Below, in pieces: positions 37,201-47,072 of a DNA stretch of 64,000 bases (the first letter of the stretch is position 1; each line of letters opens with the position of its first letter). The stretch comes from Halobellus limi (lineage in GTDB: Archaea; Halobacteriota; Halobacteria; Halobacteriales; Haloferacaceae). Both the position numbers and the translations under genes were made by a program. The stretch spans positions 1,302,001-1,366,000 of the forward strand of contig NZ_CP031311.1 in NCBI RefSeq assembly GCF_004799685.1. The letters run 5' to 3'. The notes under the pieces were generated by a model that saw only the letters and a list, made by a program, of their open reading frames with translations, was not told where the DNA came from and did not search any database.

Positions 37201-40200
37201 ATGGACGAAGTCGACGACCAGTACACGCCCGCGGACGTCGAGTCCGCGGTCGAGACGTACTGGGACGATACCGACGCCTACGAGGCGACGAAGGAGGCCC
37301 ACGCCGACGACCCCGCCTTCTTCTTCGTCGACGGGCCGCCGTACACCTCCGGACAGATGCACCTCGGAACGGCGTGGAACAAGACGCTGAAGGACGCCGT
37401 CATCCGGTACAAGCGGATGTCCGGCCACCGGGTCACGGACCGCCCGGGGTACGACATGCACGGCCTCCCGATCGAGGTGAAAGTCGAGGAGGAACTCGGG
37501 TTCGACTCGAAGCGCGACATCGAGGAGTACGGGATGGAGGCGTTCATCGACGAGTGCAAGGAGTTCGCCGAGCGCAACCGCGAGGCGATGGACGAGGACT
37601 TCCAGTCGATCGGCGTCTGGATGGACTGGGACGACCCCTACGAGACGATGTCGCCCGAGTATATGGAGGCCGCGTGGTGGGCCTTCCAGCGGGTAGACGA
37701 GCGCGGACTCGTCGAACAGGGCAAGCGGTCCGTGAACTACTGTCCGCGGTGTCAGACGGCCATCGCCGCCAACGAGGTCGAGTACGACGAGATCACCTCG
37801 CCCTCGATCTACGTGAAGTTCCCGTTGCGGGACCGAGAGGGGAGCCTCGTCATCTGGACGACGACGCCGTGGACCATCCCGGCGAACACCTTTGTCGCCG
37901 TCGACGGCGAGATGACCTACCAGGCCGTGCGCGCGGAGAGGGGCGGGGAGAGCGAGGCGCGGAGCGCCTCGGACAGTTCGAGCGGCGACGAGCCGCGAGA
38001 AAGCGAGGTCCTCTACGTCGCCGAACCGTGCGTCGAGGACGTCCTGAAGGAGGGGCGCTACGAGGACTACGAGGTCCTCGAGGAACTCACCGGCGAGGAC
38101 CTCGTGGGGTGGTCCTACGACCACCCGCTCGAGTCCCACCTCAACGAGGTCGCCGACTTCGAGGGCGCCGGCGAGGTCTACACCGCCGACTACGTCGAAG
38201 CGGACCGGACTGGACTGGTCCACTCCGCGCCCGGGCACGGGCAGGAGGACTTCGCCCGGGGCGAGGAACTCGGCCTCGACGTGTTCGTCCCCGTCGACGG
38301 CCGCGGCGAGTTCACCGAGGCGGCCGGCGACTACGCCGGGACGTTCGTCCGCGACGCCAACGACGACATCATCGAGGATCTCGACGAGTCGGGCGCGCTG
38401 CTCGCCTCGGGTACCCACGAGCACCGCTACGGCCACTGCTGGCGCTGCGACACGGACATCATCTTCCTCGCCACCGACCAGTGGTTCATCACGGTCACCG
38501 ACATCAAAGACGAGTTGCTGGAGAACATCGACGAGACCGAGTGGTTCCCCCAGTGGGCGCGCGACAACCGCTTCCGCGACTTCGTCTCCGACGCCCCCGA
38601 CTGGAACATCTCCCGACAGCGCTACTGGGGCATCCCGCTGCCGATCTGGCAGGCCGACGACGGCGACTGGATCGTCGTCGGGACCCGCGAGGAACTCGCA
38701 GAGCGAGTGGATCAGGACATCGACCCCAAGGAGATAGACCTCCACCGGCCGTCGGTCGATCCGCTGACGATCACCGAGGACGGTAAGACCTACGAGCGCG
38801 TCCCGGACGTCTTCGACGTCTGGATCGACTCCTCGGTCGCGACGTGGGGAACGATCGACTATCCGTCCGAAACCGACGCCCACGAGGAACTGTGGCCCGC
38901 CGACTGGATCGTCGAGGCGCACGACCAGACCCGCGGGTGGTTCTGGTCCCAACTGGGGATGGGCACGGCCGCGGTCGGACAGGCGCCCTACGAGCAGGTG
39001 ATGATGCACGGCTTCGTCAACGACGAAGACGGGCGAAAGATGTCGAAGTCGCTGGGCAACATCGTCACGCCCGAGGAGGCGATCGACCGCGCCGGCCGGG
39101 ACCCGCTTCGAGCCTATCTCCTCAGTCACGACCAGCAGGGCGTCGACCTCTCCTTCGAGTGGGACGGACTGGGAGAGATGCAGTCGACGCTCAACATCTT
39201 CTGGAACGTCTTCCGGTTCCCGCTTCCGTACATGGAACTCGACGGCTACGACGCCGCCGACGCGGACCTCTCCGACGGCGACCGCACGGTCGTCGACGAG
39301 TGGGTGCTCTCGCGCCTGCAGACCGTCGAGGCCGAGGCCGTCGAGGCCTGGGAGAACTACGAGGTCAGTACCGCGGTGAACACGGTGTTAGAGTTCCTCA
39401 CCGAGGACGTCTCGCGCTTCTACGTGAAGGCGATCCGCGAGCGGATGTGGGAGGAAGAAGATTCCGCCTCCAAGCGCGGCGCGTACGCGACGCTCGCGAC
39501 GGTGCTCGGAGAGACGATCCGACTCCTCGCGCCGGTCACGCCGTACCTCGCAGAGCAGATGTACCAGCACCTCGACGGGAGCGAGACGACCGTCCACGCG
39601 CTGTCGTACCCCACTGCCGACGAGGACCTCCGCGACGACGAGCTCGAACGGGAGATGGCCGTCCTCCGCGACGTCGAGGAGGCCGCCGCGAACGCGCGCC
39701 AGCAGGGCGGCCGAAAGCTCCGCTGGCCCGTCCAGCGGGTCGTCGTCGCCACCGAGGACGACGGCGTCGCCGACGCGGTCGAGTCGCTCTCGGAACTCCT
39801 CTCCGAGCGAGTCAACGCCCGGTCGATCGACGTCGTCGGCGAGTTCGACGAACTGATCGAGCGCGCCAGTCCCGAGATGGGCGTCATCGGGCCGGAGTTC
39901 GGCGCGGACGCCCAGAAGGTGATGGAGGCCGTCCGGGGCGAGACGCGCGCCGAGGTCGAGGGCGGCGTCGAGGTCGACGGCGAGACGTACGACCTCACCG
40001 AGGAGATGGTGACCTACGAGGCCGAGCCCCCAGAGCACATCTCTGCTGCGGACTTCGAGGGCGGCACCGTCTACGTCGACACCGAGCTCACCGACGAGAT
40101 CGAGGCGGAGGGCTACGCCCGCGACGTGATCCGGCGGATTCAGGAGATGCGCAAGCGGCTGGACCTCGACGTCGACGCCGAGATCGACACCTACGTCGAC

Positions 40201-40383
40201 GTCGCGGACGATCGCGTCGCCGACTTCGTCGACCGCCACCGCGACGTCGTCGCCGAGGAGACGCGGACCCGCGAGTTCGTCGCCGGCGACGAACTGGGCG
40301 CAGAGAGCGAGCGGGCGCTCGTCGAGGAGTGGGACGTCGAGGGCGTGACCGTCACGATCGGCGTCGAACCGGTCGACGCGTAA
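37201..40383 (+). CDS. ileS: Isoleucyl-tRNA synthetase
   Basis: The 1060-residue class I enzyme that charges tRNA-Ile. The HIGH motif is GPPYTSGQMHLGTAWNKTLK, the KMSKS motif is EDGRKMSKSLGNIVTPEE. The editing domain has IVIWTTTPWTIPANT-like sequence and PGHGQEDFARG. NYCPRCQTAIAANEVEYDEI and YGHCWRCDTDI carry zinc-like cysteines, and FQSIGVWMDWDDPYETMSPE is conserved. A Ser/Arg/Glu-rich insertion of about 25 residues in the editing domain is haloarchaeal. The C-terminal tRNA-binding region is of the archaeal-eukaryal type. Monocistronic. Confidence 0.98.
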   Translation: MDEVDDQYTPADVESAVETYWDDTDAYEATKEAHADDPAFFFVDGPPYTSGQMHLGTAWNKTLKDAVIRYKRMSGHRVTDRPGYDMHGLPIEVKVEEELGFDSKRDIEEYGMEAFIDECKEFAERNREAMDEDFQSIGVWMDWDDPYETMSPEYMEAAWWAFQRVDERGLVEQGKRSVNYCPRCQTAIAANEVEYDEITSPSIYVKFPLRDREGSLVIWTTTPWTIPANTFVAVDGEMTYQAVRAERGGESEARSASDSSSGDEPRESEVLYVAEPCVEDVLKEGRYEDYEVLEELTGEDLVGWSYDHPLESHLNEVADFEGAGEVYTADYVEADRTGLVHSAPGHGQEDFARGEELGLDVFVPVDGRGEFTEAAGDYAGTFVRDANDDIIEDLDESGALLASGTHEHRYGHCWRCDTDIIFLATDQWFITVTDIKDELLENIDETEWFPQWARDNRFRDFVSDAPDWNISRQRYWGIPLPIWQADDGDWIVVGTREELAERVDQDIDPKEIDLHRPSVDPLTITEDGKTYERVPDVFDVWIDSSVATWGTIDYPSETDAHEELWPADWIVEAHDQTRGWFWSQLGMGTAAVGQAPYEQVMMHGFVNDEDGRKMSKSLGNIVTPEEAIDRAGRDPLRAYLLSHDQQGVDLSFEWDGLGEMQSTLNIFWNVFRFPLPYMELDGYDAADADLSDGDRTVVDEWVLSRLQTVEAEAVEAWENYEVSTAVNTVLEFLTEDVSRFYVKAIRERMWEEEDSASKRGAYATLATVLGETIRLLAPVTPYLAEQMYQHLDGSETTVHALSYPTADEDLRDDELEREMAVLRDVEEAAANARQQGGRKLRWPVQRVVVATEDDGVADAVESLSELLSERVNARSIDVVGEFDELIERASPEMGVIGPEFGADAQKVMEAVRGETRAEVEGGVEVDGETYDLTEEMVTYEAEPPEHISAADFEGGTVYVDTELTDEIEAEGYARDVIRRIQEMRKRLDLDVDAEIDTYVDVADDRVADFVDRHRDVVAEETRTREFVAGDELGAESERALVEEWDVEGVTVTIGVEPVDA

Positions 40384-40443
40384 GCGGACGCGGCTCGATC
40401 GCGGAGTAGCGAATGCACTGCGGTCGCGGGCCCTCGGGTCCGG

Positions 40444-41703
40444 TCAGCAGAGCGCCTCTTCGAGCAGTTGGAGCGGGTGCTTGATCTCGTAGCCCGTGCC
40501 GTGTTCCATCTGCATCGCGCAGGTGGGGCACTCGGTCATCCCGACGTCGCCCGCGGCGTCGTGCATGTGTTCGAACATGTCTTCGCCAATCTTCATCGAG
40601 GTCTCGTACTTCTCCTCCTTCCAGCCGTAGGTGCCCGAGATCCCCGAACAGGAGTCGCCGACGTCCTCCATCGCGACGCCGTCGAGCTCGCGGAACAGTT
40701 CGAGCGCCTGTCTGTCGAGGCCCTGGTTGCGGGCGTGACACGGCGCGTGGTAAGCGAACGCCTGCTCCTCGACGCTGGCGTCGGCGATCGCGCCCTCCAG
40801 GTCCTCCTTGATACGCAGGTATTCGAGCGCCTCGAAGGTGTTCTCCGCGACGTCCTCGATCCCCTCGATATCGAAGAGTTCGGGGTACTCCTGTCTGAGC
40901 GCCATCGAACACGACGTGCAGGAGGCGACGGCGTCGTAGCCCTCCTCGACGAGGTCGGCGAAGGAGGCGACGTTCACTTCCGCCGCGCGCTCGGCGTCGG
41001 CGAGCATCCCGTTGGCGAACATCGGCGTCCCCGAGCAGCGCTGCTCGGGGGCGACGATCTCGTAGCCGAAGGACTCGAACACGCGGACGAGCGCCTTCGC
41101 GACCTCGGGGGTGTTGTAGTTCGAGTAGCAGCCGTGGAAGTACGCGACCTTCTTGTCGGCGTCGACGGGGTCGCCCCGGCGTTCGCGGGCCTCCCGGGCG
41201 TTGCGCCGGGAGGCGTCCGCGCCGCCCCGGTTTCGCCACCACTCGCGGAACGTCTGCGTCGCGAAGGCGGGGAAATCGCGCTCGCTCGTGATCCCCATCG
41301 CCTTCTCCATCACCCAGCGCGTCGGCCCGAAGTTCATCGCGAAGTTCGCGAGTCGGGGCACCTTGCTGGCGAACCACGCCGAAGTGCGGTAGTTCGCGAG
41401 GATCCGGTTTCTGACGTACTCGACCGACAGCTTGTCCATCTGCTCGTCGACGTACTCGCCTCTGGCGGTGTTGTGCATCTGCGAGAGCGGCACGCTCGAC
41501 GGGCAGGCGTCGTCGCAGCGCATGCAGTTCGAGCAGGACATGATCGAGTCGTCGATCTCCGACCCCTCCTTGCGCTTGAGCCGCCACTGCTCGGGTCCCT
41601 GGAACTTCGGACCGGGGAAGTCGTCGTCGACCTCCGCGACCGGGCAGGTCGTGTCGCAGACCGAACACTTGTAGCAGTTGTCCGCGCCGGGGCGGAGGTC
41701 CAT
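40444..41703 (-). CDS. glpC: Anaerobic glycerol-3-phosphate dehydrogenase subunit C
   Basis: At least 419 residues. Two [4Fe-4S] motifs near the N-terminus (CYKCSVCDTTCPVAE and SCSNCMRCDDACPSS) and two CCG-like domains (VAYFHGCYSNYN, SCTSCSMALR, CHARNQGLDR, GDSCSGISGTYG) identify the membrane-associated electron-transfer subunit of GlpABC. The listed start, ATG 41703, is the only in-frame ATG/GTG, but the frame reads coding-like for about 35 residues upstream. ATG 41816, with GGAG upstream, would join that stretch if the C6 run at 41794-41799 were C7. The true protein may therefore be about 457 residues, or the gene may be frameshifted at its start. Confidence 0.93.
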   Translation of the reverse strand: MDLRPGADNCYKCSVCDTTCPVAEVDDDFPGPKFQGPEQWRLKRKEGSEIDDSIMSCSNCMRCDDACPSSVPLSQMHNTARGEYVDEQMDKLSVEYVRNRILANYRTSAWFASKVPRLANFAMNFGPTRWVMEKAMGITSERDFPAFATQTFREWWRNRGGADASRRNAREARERRGDPVDADKKVAYFHGCYSNYNTPEVAKALVRVFESFGYEIVAPEQRCSGTPMFANGMLADAERAAEVNVASFADLVEEGYDAVASCTSCSMALRQEYPELFDIEGIEDVAENTFEALEYLRIKEDLEGAIADASVEEQAFAYHAPCHARNQGLDRQALELFRELDGVAMEDVGDSCSGISGTYGWKEEKYETSMKIGEDMFEHMHDAAGDVGMTECPTCAMQMEHGTGYEIKHPLQLLEEALC

Positions 41704-41812
41704 CGTCCCGTCGTCACCGAAGACCGAAACCGGTTCGAGGTCCGACCCGGTCGCGGGACCGTCCGTTGCCGAAGGGTCGATCGGTTCTGTCGTGGGGGGT
41801 TCTCCGCGTCGC

Positions 41813-41890
41813 TCATTTGATAACTCGCTCCTGTGTGCTCGTCGTGGTCGTCTCGTTTCTGGTCGTATTGCACTCGTCAGTCCCGCTCAT
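41813..41890 (-). CDS. Possible 25-codon ORF between glpB and glpC
   Basis: ATG 41890 overlaps the glpB TGA (ATGA), and this frame ends at a TGA that overlaps ATG 41816 (ATGA again). The peptide would be Thr-rich (TTRNETTTTSTQERVIK). The double overlap could serve translational coupling of glpC to glpB, or it may be chance. No homologue is known to me. Confidence 0.25.
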   Translation of the reverse strand: MSGTDECNTTRNETTTTSTQERVIK

Positions 41891-43239
41891 CGCGTCGCCT
41901 CCTCACCCGCGCGTCGGCCCGCGTACGCGCCCGTCGCGAGCGAGACGCCGGCGGCGGACTTCTCGCGGGCGGTGTCCGCGCCGCCGAGGACGCCGCCGGC
42001 GGCGCGGAGGTTCTCGAACTCCGGTTCGCCGGACTCCCCGGCGGGCCGCAGGTCGTCGTCCGGGACCACCCCGAAGCGCGCGAAGGCGTGGCCGCCGAAC
42101 GCCTCGGGCTCGGACCAGTCGTAGCGGTCCTCGGGGTGAGGAACGTGACAGCCGAAAACCGGCTCCGTGACCGACTCGCGATCGGAGTCGATCCCCTTGC
42201 CGACGAGGCCGCCGGTCGCGAGGACGAACTCCTCGGCGGCGTAGGGGACCTCGCGCCCGCGGCGGTCGACGAGGACCGAGTCGATCCGCCCGTCGCTCGC
42301 CTCGTAGCCGACGGCGGGGTTCCCCGAAGCGAGGCGGACGCCCGCCGCGTCGAGCGCGTCGAACAACAGGTCCTCCAGTTGCGTCCCGAGCAGGCTCGGC
42401 GGGCCGGTCGGGATCTGAAACACCGACGCGCCGAGGCGGTCTTCGAGGTCCGTTCGGACCGCCTCCCCCTCGTCGTCGCCGAGCATCGCGGGGAAACCGA
42501 CCCGGTCGTAGCCGTCGAGGTCCGCGTCCGCGTCGCGGACGGCGTCGGCGAGCCGTCGCCGCGCGTTCGATTCGTCCGTGTCGAGCGCCTTCGCGAAGCG
42601 CGTCGTCAGCGCGTCGTCGCGGAACCGCACCGGAAACTCGACGGTCGCGCCGTCGACGGCGAAGGGAACGCCCGCCGCGTCGAGGTGGGCCGCGGCCGCG
42701 GGCGCGTCGAAGTCCGTCAGGCCGGCGAAGCCGACGAGCAGCGTGTCCCGTTCGGCGCTTGCGAGCCCGGGTGCCACCGACTCCGGATACCGCGCGGTCG
42801 GCTTGACCGTCCCGCCGTGGGTGATGACGAGGGCGTTGCGGTCGGTGTGTGCTCCCTCGTAGGCGCCGCCGACGGCGTCGTCGAAGAGCTCGAGCCCGTC
42901 GCGGATCGCCCCGCCGCCGACGACGCGGTAGGGGTGCGCCTCGGGGAGGCGACCGATCGCCTCGAAGGGATCGGCGACCAGTTCGGACTCTCCGGTCGAT
43001 CCGCCGCCGGCGGGTTCGGTGCGGTCGCCCGGCGAGCGGTCGCCGGCGGGGTCCGCGCCGTCGGAGGATCCGTCGCGAGGGATCGCCCCGAGCACGTCGA
43101 TCAGGCCGCTGGCCTGCCGGAGCGTGCTCTTCTTGTGCGAGAGCAGGCGGACCGTCGCGCCCGACTCGGCCGCGGCGAGCGCGGCCGTCGCGCCGGCGAT
43201 GCCGCCGCCGACGACCAGGACGTCCTCACGAATCGCCAT
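41887..43239 (-). CDS. glpB: Anaerobic glycerol-3-phosphate dehydrogenase subunit B
   Basis: A 450-residue FAD/FMN-type subunit. The dinucleotide motif is [20 protein letters not shown], followed by [58 protein letters not shown] and a C-terminal [16 protein letters not shown] with [20 protein letters not shown]. It overlaps glpA by 14 bases and is the middle gene of the operon. GlpB is thought to link the GlpA dehydrogenase to GlpC for quinone reduction. A Gly/Asp/Pro-rich loop of about 25 residues near position 60 is a haloarchaeal insertion. Confidence 0.93.
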   Translation of the reverse strand: MAIREDVLVVGGGIAGATAALAAAESGATVRLLSHKKSTLRQASGLIDVLGAIPRDGSSDGADPAGDRSPGDRTEPAGGGSTGESELVADPFEAIGRLPEAHPYRVVGGGAIRDGLELFDDAVGGAYEGAHTDRNALVITHGGTVKPTARYPESVAPGLASAERDTLLVGFAGLTDFDAPAAAAHLDAAGVPFAVDGATVEFPVRFRDDALTTRFAKALDTDESNARRRLADAVRDADADLDGYDRVGFPAMLGDDEGEAVRTDLEDRLGASVFQIPTGPPSLLGTQLEDLLFDALDAAGVRLASGNPAVGYEASDGRIDSVLVDRRGREVPYAAEEFVLATGGLVGKGIDSDRESVTEPVFGCHVPHPEDRYDWSEPEAFGGHAFARFGVVPDDDLRPAGESGEPEFENLRAAGGVLGGADTAREKSAAGVSLATGAYAGRRAGEEATR

Positions 43240-45034
43240 CTGCCTCTCCTTCCGCTTCGTCGGTCGGGGTCCGCTGGCCGCCGTCGGCGACGGCGTCGTC
43301 CGGCCGGGTCCCGCTATCGGTCCCCTCCGATGGGTCTCCCGATCCCGCGCCGGCGTCGAACGCCCCGAAGTCGACCGGCTCCTCCGTCGCCGCGGGGTCG
43401 GCGTCGCGGTTCATCGTCGTCGCGTGCAGGTGGTGCTTCAGCATCGCCTGAGAGAGCTGTTCGCCCCACAGGGCGTGGCGCTCGCCCTTCCAGCGCTCCT
43501 GGTAGAGGTCGTCGAGCGCCTCTCGGGCGGTGGGTTCGTTGTACTCCGGCACCAGTTCGTTCGCCATCCGGTGACAGCAGAACGCGCCCTGACAGTTCCC
43601 CATCGACGCGCGCGTGCGGATGCGGACGGCGTTGAGTTCCGTCCCCGACTGCGAGATCGCGTCCTGAATCTCCGCGCGGGTGACGGCCTCGCACTCGCAG
43701 ACCGTCGGGTTCGGGCCGTCCCACTCGCCGAGCACTTCGTCCACTCGGGAACCGAGCCGTTCCGCGCTGCGGAGCCCCACCGGCGACCGGAGGCCGAACT
43801 CGTCCATCCAGTCGCGCAGGACAGAGAAGTCCTCCGACCCGGGCAGCGGCTCTTCCGCGGTCCGGCACTCGGCGTCGATGCCGAGTTTCTCACAGACGTG
43901 ATCGGCGATGTCCTCGGCCATCATCCGGTAGGTGGTGAGCTTCCCGCCGACGATCGAGGCCATCCCGGGGAGGCCGTCTCGCTCGTCGTGATCCAGCAGG
44001 AAGAAGTCCCGCGTGATGTCGGTCGGGTCCTCGCTGCCGACCTCCGGGGGTTCGTAGAGCGGCCGGACGCCCCAGAACGAGCGGATCGTCCGCGCGTCTT
44101 CGAGCATCGGCACGAGTTCCGAGAGCGTGTCGATCATCAGGTCGACCTCCCAGCCCTCCTCGGGGTAGTCCTCGGGGTCTTCGACCTCCTCGTCGGTCGT
44201 CCCGAGGATGCAGGTCGTCTCGTGGGGAACGACGATGTCGGCGTCGCCCTTCGGCCGGCAGCGGTTGATGACGGTGTCGACCTGCCGGACGTTCATGATC
44301 GTCATCACGCCCTTCGAGGGGCGGACGGCGACCTCGACGCCGGCCATCTCTCCGATCTGTCCCGCCCACGCGCCCGTCGCGTTGACGACGTAGTCGGCGT
44401 ACAGTTCCTCTCTCCGGCCCGGCTCCCCGTGGACGAACGAGTCGAGGCCGTCCGCGGAGCCGCCGTCGGAGGCGTGTTCGACCTCGACGCCGACGACCTC
44501 GCCGTCCTCGACGAGGACGTCCGTCACCTCCGCGTGCGTCTCCACGCGCGCGCCGTGTTCGATCGCGTCGGCCGCGTTGGCGACGCAGAGCCGGAACGGG
44601 TCGACGGCCCCGTCGGGCACCCGGATGGCGCGCTCGATATCCTCGGCGAGGTACGGCTCCATCTCGCGGGCCTCCTCGGCGGAGAGCACCTCCGCGGGGA
44701 TGCCGCACTCGCGACAGCCCCGGAGTTTCTCCTCGAAGTACTCGTCGTCGTCCTCGGGGCGCTGGACGAACAGCCCCCCGGTCATCTCGACGCAGTGGCT
44801 CGCGATCCGCCGGAGGACGCGGTTCTCCTCGATGCACTCCGTCGCCGACTTCTGATCGGAGACGGCGTAGCGGCCGCCGCTGTGGAGGAGGCCGTGCATC
44901 CGCCCGGTCGTCCCGTGGGTCAAATTCCCCTTCTCGACGAGGGTGACGTCGACGCCGCGCATCGCGAGGTCCCGCGCGATGCCGCAGCCGGTCGACCCCC
45001 CGCCGAGGACGAGAGCGCTCGGCGTTTTACTCAT
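43226..45034 (-). CDS. glpA: Anaerobic glycerol-3-phosphate dehydrogenase subunit A
   Basis: The 602-residue catalytic FAD subunit that oxidises glycerol-3-phosphate to dihydroxyacetone phosphate. It has [60 protein letters not shown] and a C-terminal BFD-like [2Fe-2S] domain with [16 protein letters not shown] and [13 protein letters not shown]. The final 60 residues are acidic and disordered. It is first in glpABC. A TATA-like AATAAA lies about 30 bases upstream, so the message is probably leaderless or nearly so. Confidence 0.96.
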   Translation of the reverse strand: MSKTPSALVLGGGSTGCGIARDLAMRGVDVTLVEKGNLTHGTTGRMHGLLHSGGRYAVSDQKSATECIEENRVLRRIASHCVEMTGGLFVQRPEDDDEYFEEKLRGCRECGIPAEVLSAEEAREMEPYLAEDIERAIRVPDGAVDPFRLCVANAADAIEHGARVETHAEVTDVLVEDGEVVGVEVEHASDGGSADGLDSFVHGEPGRREELYADYVVNATGAWAGQIGEMAGVEVAVRPSKGVMTIMNVRQVDTVINRCRPKGDADIVVPHETTCILGTTDEEVEDPEDYPEEGWEVDLMIDTLSELVPMLEDARTIRSFWGVRPLYEPPEVGSEDPTDITRDFFLLDHDERDGLPGMASIVGGKLTTYRMMAEDIADHVCEKLGIDAECRTAEEPLPGSEDFSVLRDWMDEFGLRSPVGLRSAERLGSRVDEVLGEWDGPNPTVCECEAVTRAEIQDAISQSGTELNAVRIRTRASMGNCQGAFCCHRMANELVPEYNEPTAREALDDLYQERWKGERHALWGEQLSQAMLKHHLHATTMNRDADPAATEEPVDFGAFDAGAGSGDPSEGTDSGTRPDDAVADGGQRTPTDEAEGEADGDS

Positions 45035-45063
45035 TTCACAGTAGTAGGTTGGCCAGCACGTAC

Positions 45064-45070
45064 TTTATTG
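45064..45070 (-). promoter_or_regulatory. TATA-like box of the glpABC operon
   Basis: CAATAAA on the minus strand, about 30 bases before the glpA ATG at 45034. AT-rich sequence (ACAATAAAGTA) surrounds it. Confidence 0.5.
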
Positions 45071-45216
45071 TAGCGTCTGGGAGTGTCAATCACGATCTGA
45101 CGGGGCGCCCGTTCTCCGGTCGTCACGCATTCGCCCGGTCCTCACGCCCCCGGAACCGCGGTCGACGGCGAGCGCGTACGACAGTCCTTATCACGTCTCG
45201 CCCCCAAACCGCGCCG

Positions 45217-45897
45217 ATGACCGACGAGACGCCGCCGCTCGCACTCGACATCGACGGGACGCTCACCGACGGAACGGGCCGCCTCGACCCCCGCGCGTTC
45301 GAATACCTGCAGGCGTGGGACGCGACCGTCGTCCTCGCGACCGGGAAGGCGTTCCCGTATCCGGTGAGCCTCTCGCACTACCTCGGTCTCGAACTGACGG
45401 TGATCGCCGAGAACGGCGGGGTCGTCCTCGCCGACGACACGGTCTCCTACCAGGGCGACCGCGAGCGCGCCCAGGCCGCCGCCGACGCGTTCGTCGAGCG
45501 CGGCGGCGACATCGGCTGGGGCTCCTTCGACGCCATCAACGAGTGGCGACGGACGGAGATCGCGGTCAACCGCTCGGCCGACGAGGAGCTCCTCCGCTCT
45601 GTCGCCGCCGAGTTCGACCTCGAGGTGTTCGACACGGGCTACGCCTACCACGTGAAGACGCCGGGCGTCGAGAAGGGCACGGGACTGCGAGCCGTCGCGG
45701 AGACGCTCGGTCGCGACCCCGACGACTTCGTCGCCATCGGCGACAGCGAGAACGACGTCTCCACCTTCGACGTCGCCGGCCGCTCCTTCGCCGTCGCGAA
45801 CGCCGACGCCGCCGCCCGGGACGCGGCGGACGCCGTCGTCGAGGGGTCGTACTTCGACGGAACGGCCTCGGTGCTGGAGTCGCTCGCCGACGAGTAG
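45217..45897 (+). CDS. Phosphoglycolate phosphatase (archaeal HAD type)
   Basis: A 226-residue HAD phosphatase of the archaeal phosphoglycolate phosphatase group (Cof-like cap). Motif I is LALDIDGTLTDG, with motif II in VVLATGKAFPYPV, the Lys in HVKTPGVEKGTGLRAVAE, and motif IV in FVAIGDSENDVSTFDVAGRS. It would hydrolyse 2-phosphoglycolate or a similar small phosphate ester. CTTATC about 27 bases before ATG 45217 supports a leaderless start. It is divergent from glpA with 182 bases between. Confidence 0.9.
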   Translation: MTDETPPLALDIDGTLTDGTGRLDPRAFEYLQAWDATVVLATGKAFPYPVSLSHYLGLELTVIAENGGVVLADDTVSYQGDRERAQAAADAFVERGGDIGWGSFDAINEWRRTEIAVNRSADEELLRSVAAEFDLEVFDTGYAYHVKTPGVEKGTGLRAVAETLGRDPDDFVAIGDSENDVSTFDVAGRSFAVANADAAARDAADAVVEGSYFDGTASVLESLADE

Positions 45898-46032
45898 GCC
45901 GCTTCTGTCGAGAAGAGACGGACACTGTCGAGCGGCTCGACCGCTCGTATCACACTGCTCACTCTCGTCTCTCACCGGCGAGCGCAACCCCCGTTTCCTG
46001 CGCTCGTCGGCGAACAGTGAGAGGAATCAGTA

Positions 46033-46236
46033 TCAGGCCTCGGCGGCGTCGCCCTCGAAGGGAGCGAAGCTCCCGTTGATGTCCCACTCGTGAATGCAGT
46101 ACGGACTGCCCACCGCCTGCGGGTCGCCCGACTCGTCGACCGCGAGGCGCCACGTTCCCGTACTCTCCTCCCAGACCTCGACGCGGCCGCAGCGCTCACA
46201 GGTCCGTTCGCTCGGGGTTCGGAGTGTCGGTGCCAT
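46033..46236 (-). CDS. HEWD family small protein
   Basis: A 67-residue haloarchaeal protein containing YCIHEWDINGSFAPF, the HEWD signature that names the family. CERCGRVEVWEE near the N-terminus adds a CxxC pair, and a third Cys precedes HEWD, so zinc binding is possible. Function unknown. The ATG at 46236 lies in the spacer before the methyltransferase gene, which is divergent. Confidence 0.85.
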   Translation of the reverse strand: MAPTLRTPSERTCERCGRVEVWEESTGTWRLAVDESGDPQAVGSPYCIHEWDINGSFAPFEGDAAEA

Positions 46237-46408
46237 CGTTCGAAACTCGCCGCCGTCCCTGTTAACGTTGACTGCTGCGGCAGCGCCGGCGGCCCGGCGG
46301 CGATCGGTCGCGGTCCCCGTCGCGCAGTACGCCTGCTGACGAACCGCCGGCTGACGAACCGCCTGCCGACGAACACACCTTTAGGTTCGCATCGTTCCTA
46401 AAGCGGGT

Positions 46409-46963
46409 ATGGGATTCCACACGTTCGACGCCGAACGGGCCGACGCGCTCGAAGACGCCGAGCGGTATCGCTTCTGCTCTCGCGAGGAACTGCTGGGCGC
46501 GGTCGATCCGGCCCCCGACGACGTCGTCGCCGACATCGGTAGCGGAACCGGGTTCTACACCGACGAGATCGCGCCGTTCGTCGGCCACCTCTACGCCGTC
46601 GACGTGCAGGCGGAGATGCACGAACACTACCGGGAGAAGGGCGCCCCCGACGCCGTCGAGTTCGTGACCGCCGAGGCGTCGTCGCTGCCGTTCGACGACG
46701 ACGAACTCGACGCCGCCTTCTCGACGATGACGTACCACGAGTTCGCCGAGGACGCGTCGCTGGCCGAACTCGCGCGCGTGGTCCGCCCGGGCGGCCGCGT
46801 GGTCACGCTCGACTGGTCGAGCGCGGGAGCGGGGTCCGACGGCCCGCCGATGGACGAACGCTTCGGTCTCGGTGACGCGGTCACCGCGTTCGAGGAGGCC
46901 GGGTTTACGACTGTCGAGGGGCGGACACGAGGTGAAACGTTCGTACACATCTGCACCAGATAG
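46409..46963 (+). CDS. SAM-dependent methyltransferase (class I)
   Basis: A 184-residue Methyltransf_11-like enzyme. Motif I is VVADIGSGTGFYTDEIAPFV, motif II YAVDVQAEMHEHYREKGA, then TAEASSLPFDDDELDAAFST and ARVVRPGGRVVTLDWSSAGA. The ending TTVEGRTRGETFVHICTR completes the fold. The acceptor is unknown; relatives act on small molecules or quinones. A TTTAGG box lies about 30 bases before ATG 46409. Confidence 0.85.
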   Translation: MGFHTFDAERADALEDAERYRFCSREELLGAVDPAPDDVVADIGSGTGFYTDEIAPFVGHLYAVDVQAEMHEHYREKGAPDAVEFVTAEASSLPFDDDELDAAFSTMTYHEFAEDASLAELARVVRPGGRVVTLDWSSAGAGSDGPPMDERFGLGDAVTAFEEAGFTTVEGRTRGETFVHICTR

Positions 46964-47049
46964 AGCGAATTTGATGTCCGATCGTGGGATACATTATTTG
47001 ATTATACGTCTTTAGACTGTATTTCGTTATATCAGGACAACCGTTAAGC

Positions 47050-47068
47050 GTGTGAATCGATCTCACAC
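47050..47068 (+). promoter_or_regulatory. Inverted repeat just upstream of the zinc-ribbon gene
   Basis: GTGTGA-ATCGATC-TCACAC (47050-47068) ends four bases before ATG 47073, in an AT-rich spacer (46964-47049) with several TATA-like stretches such as GTTATATC and CGTTAAGC. Its position over the expected transcript start fits a repressor site. Confidence 0.4.
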
Positions 47069-47072
47069 TACT

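Noticed and set aside
36178-39129. 983-codon open frame opposite the kinase and ileS
   Set aside because: Shadow of two well-supported plus-strand genes; its product has no domain-like pattern.
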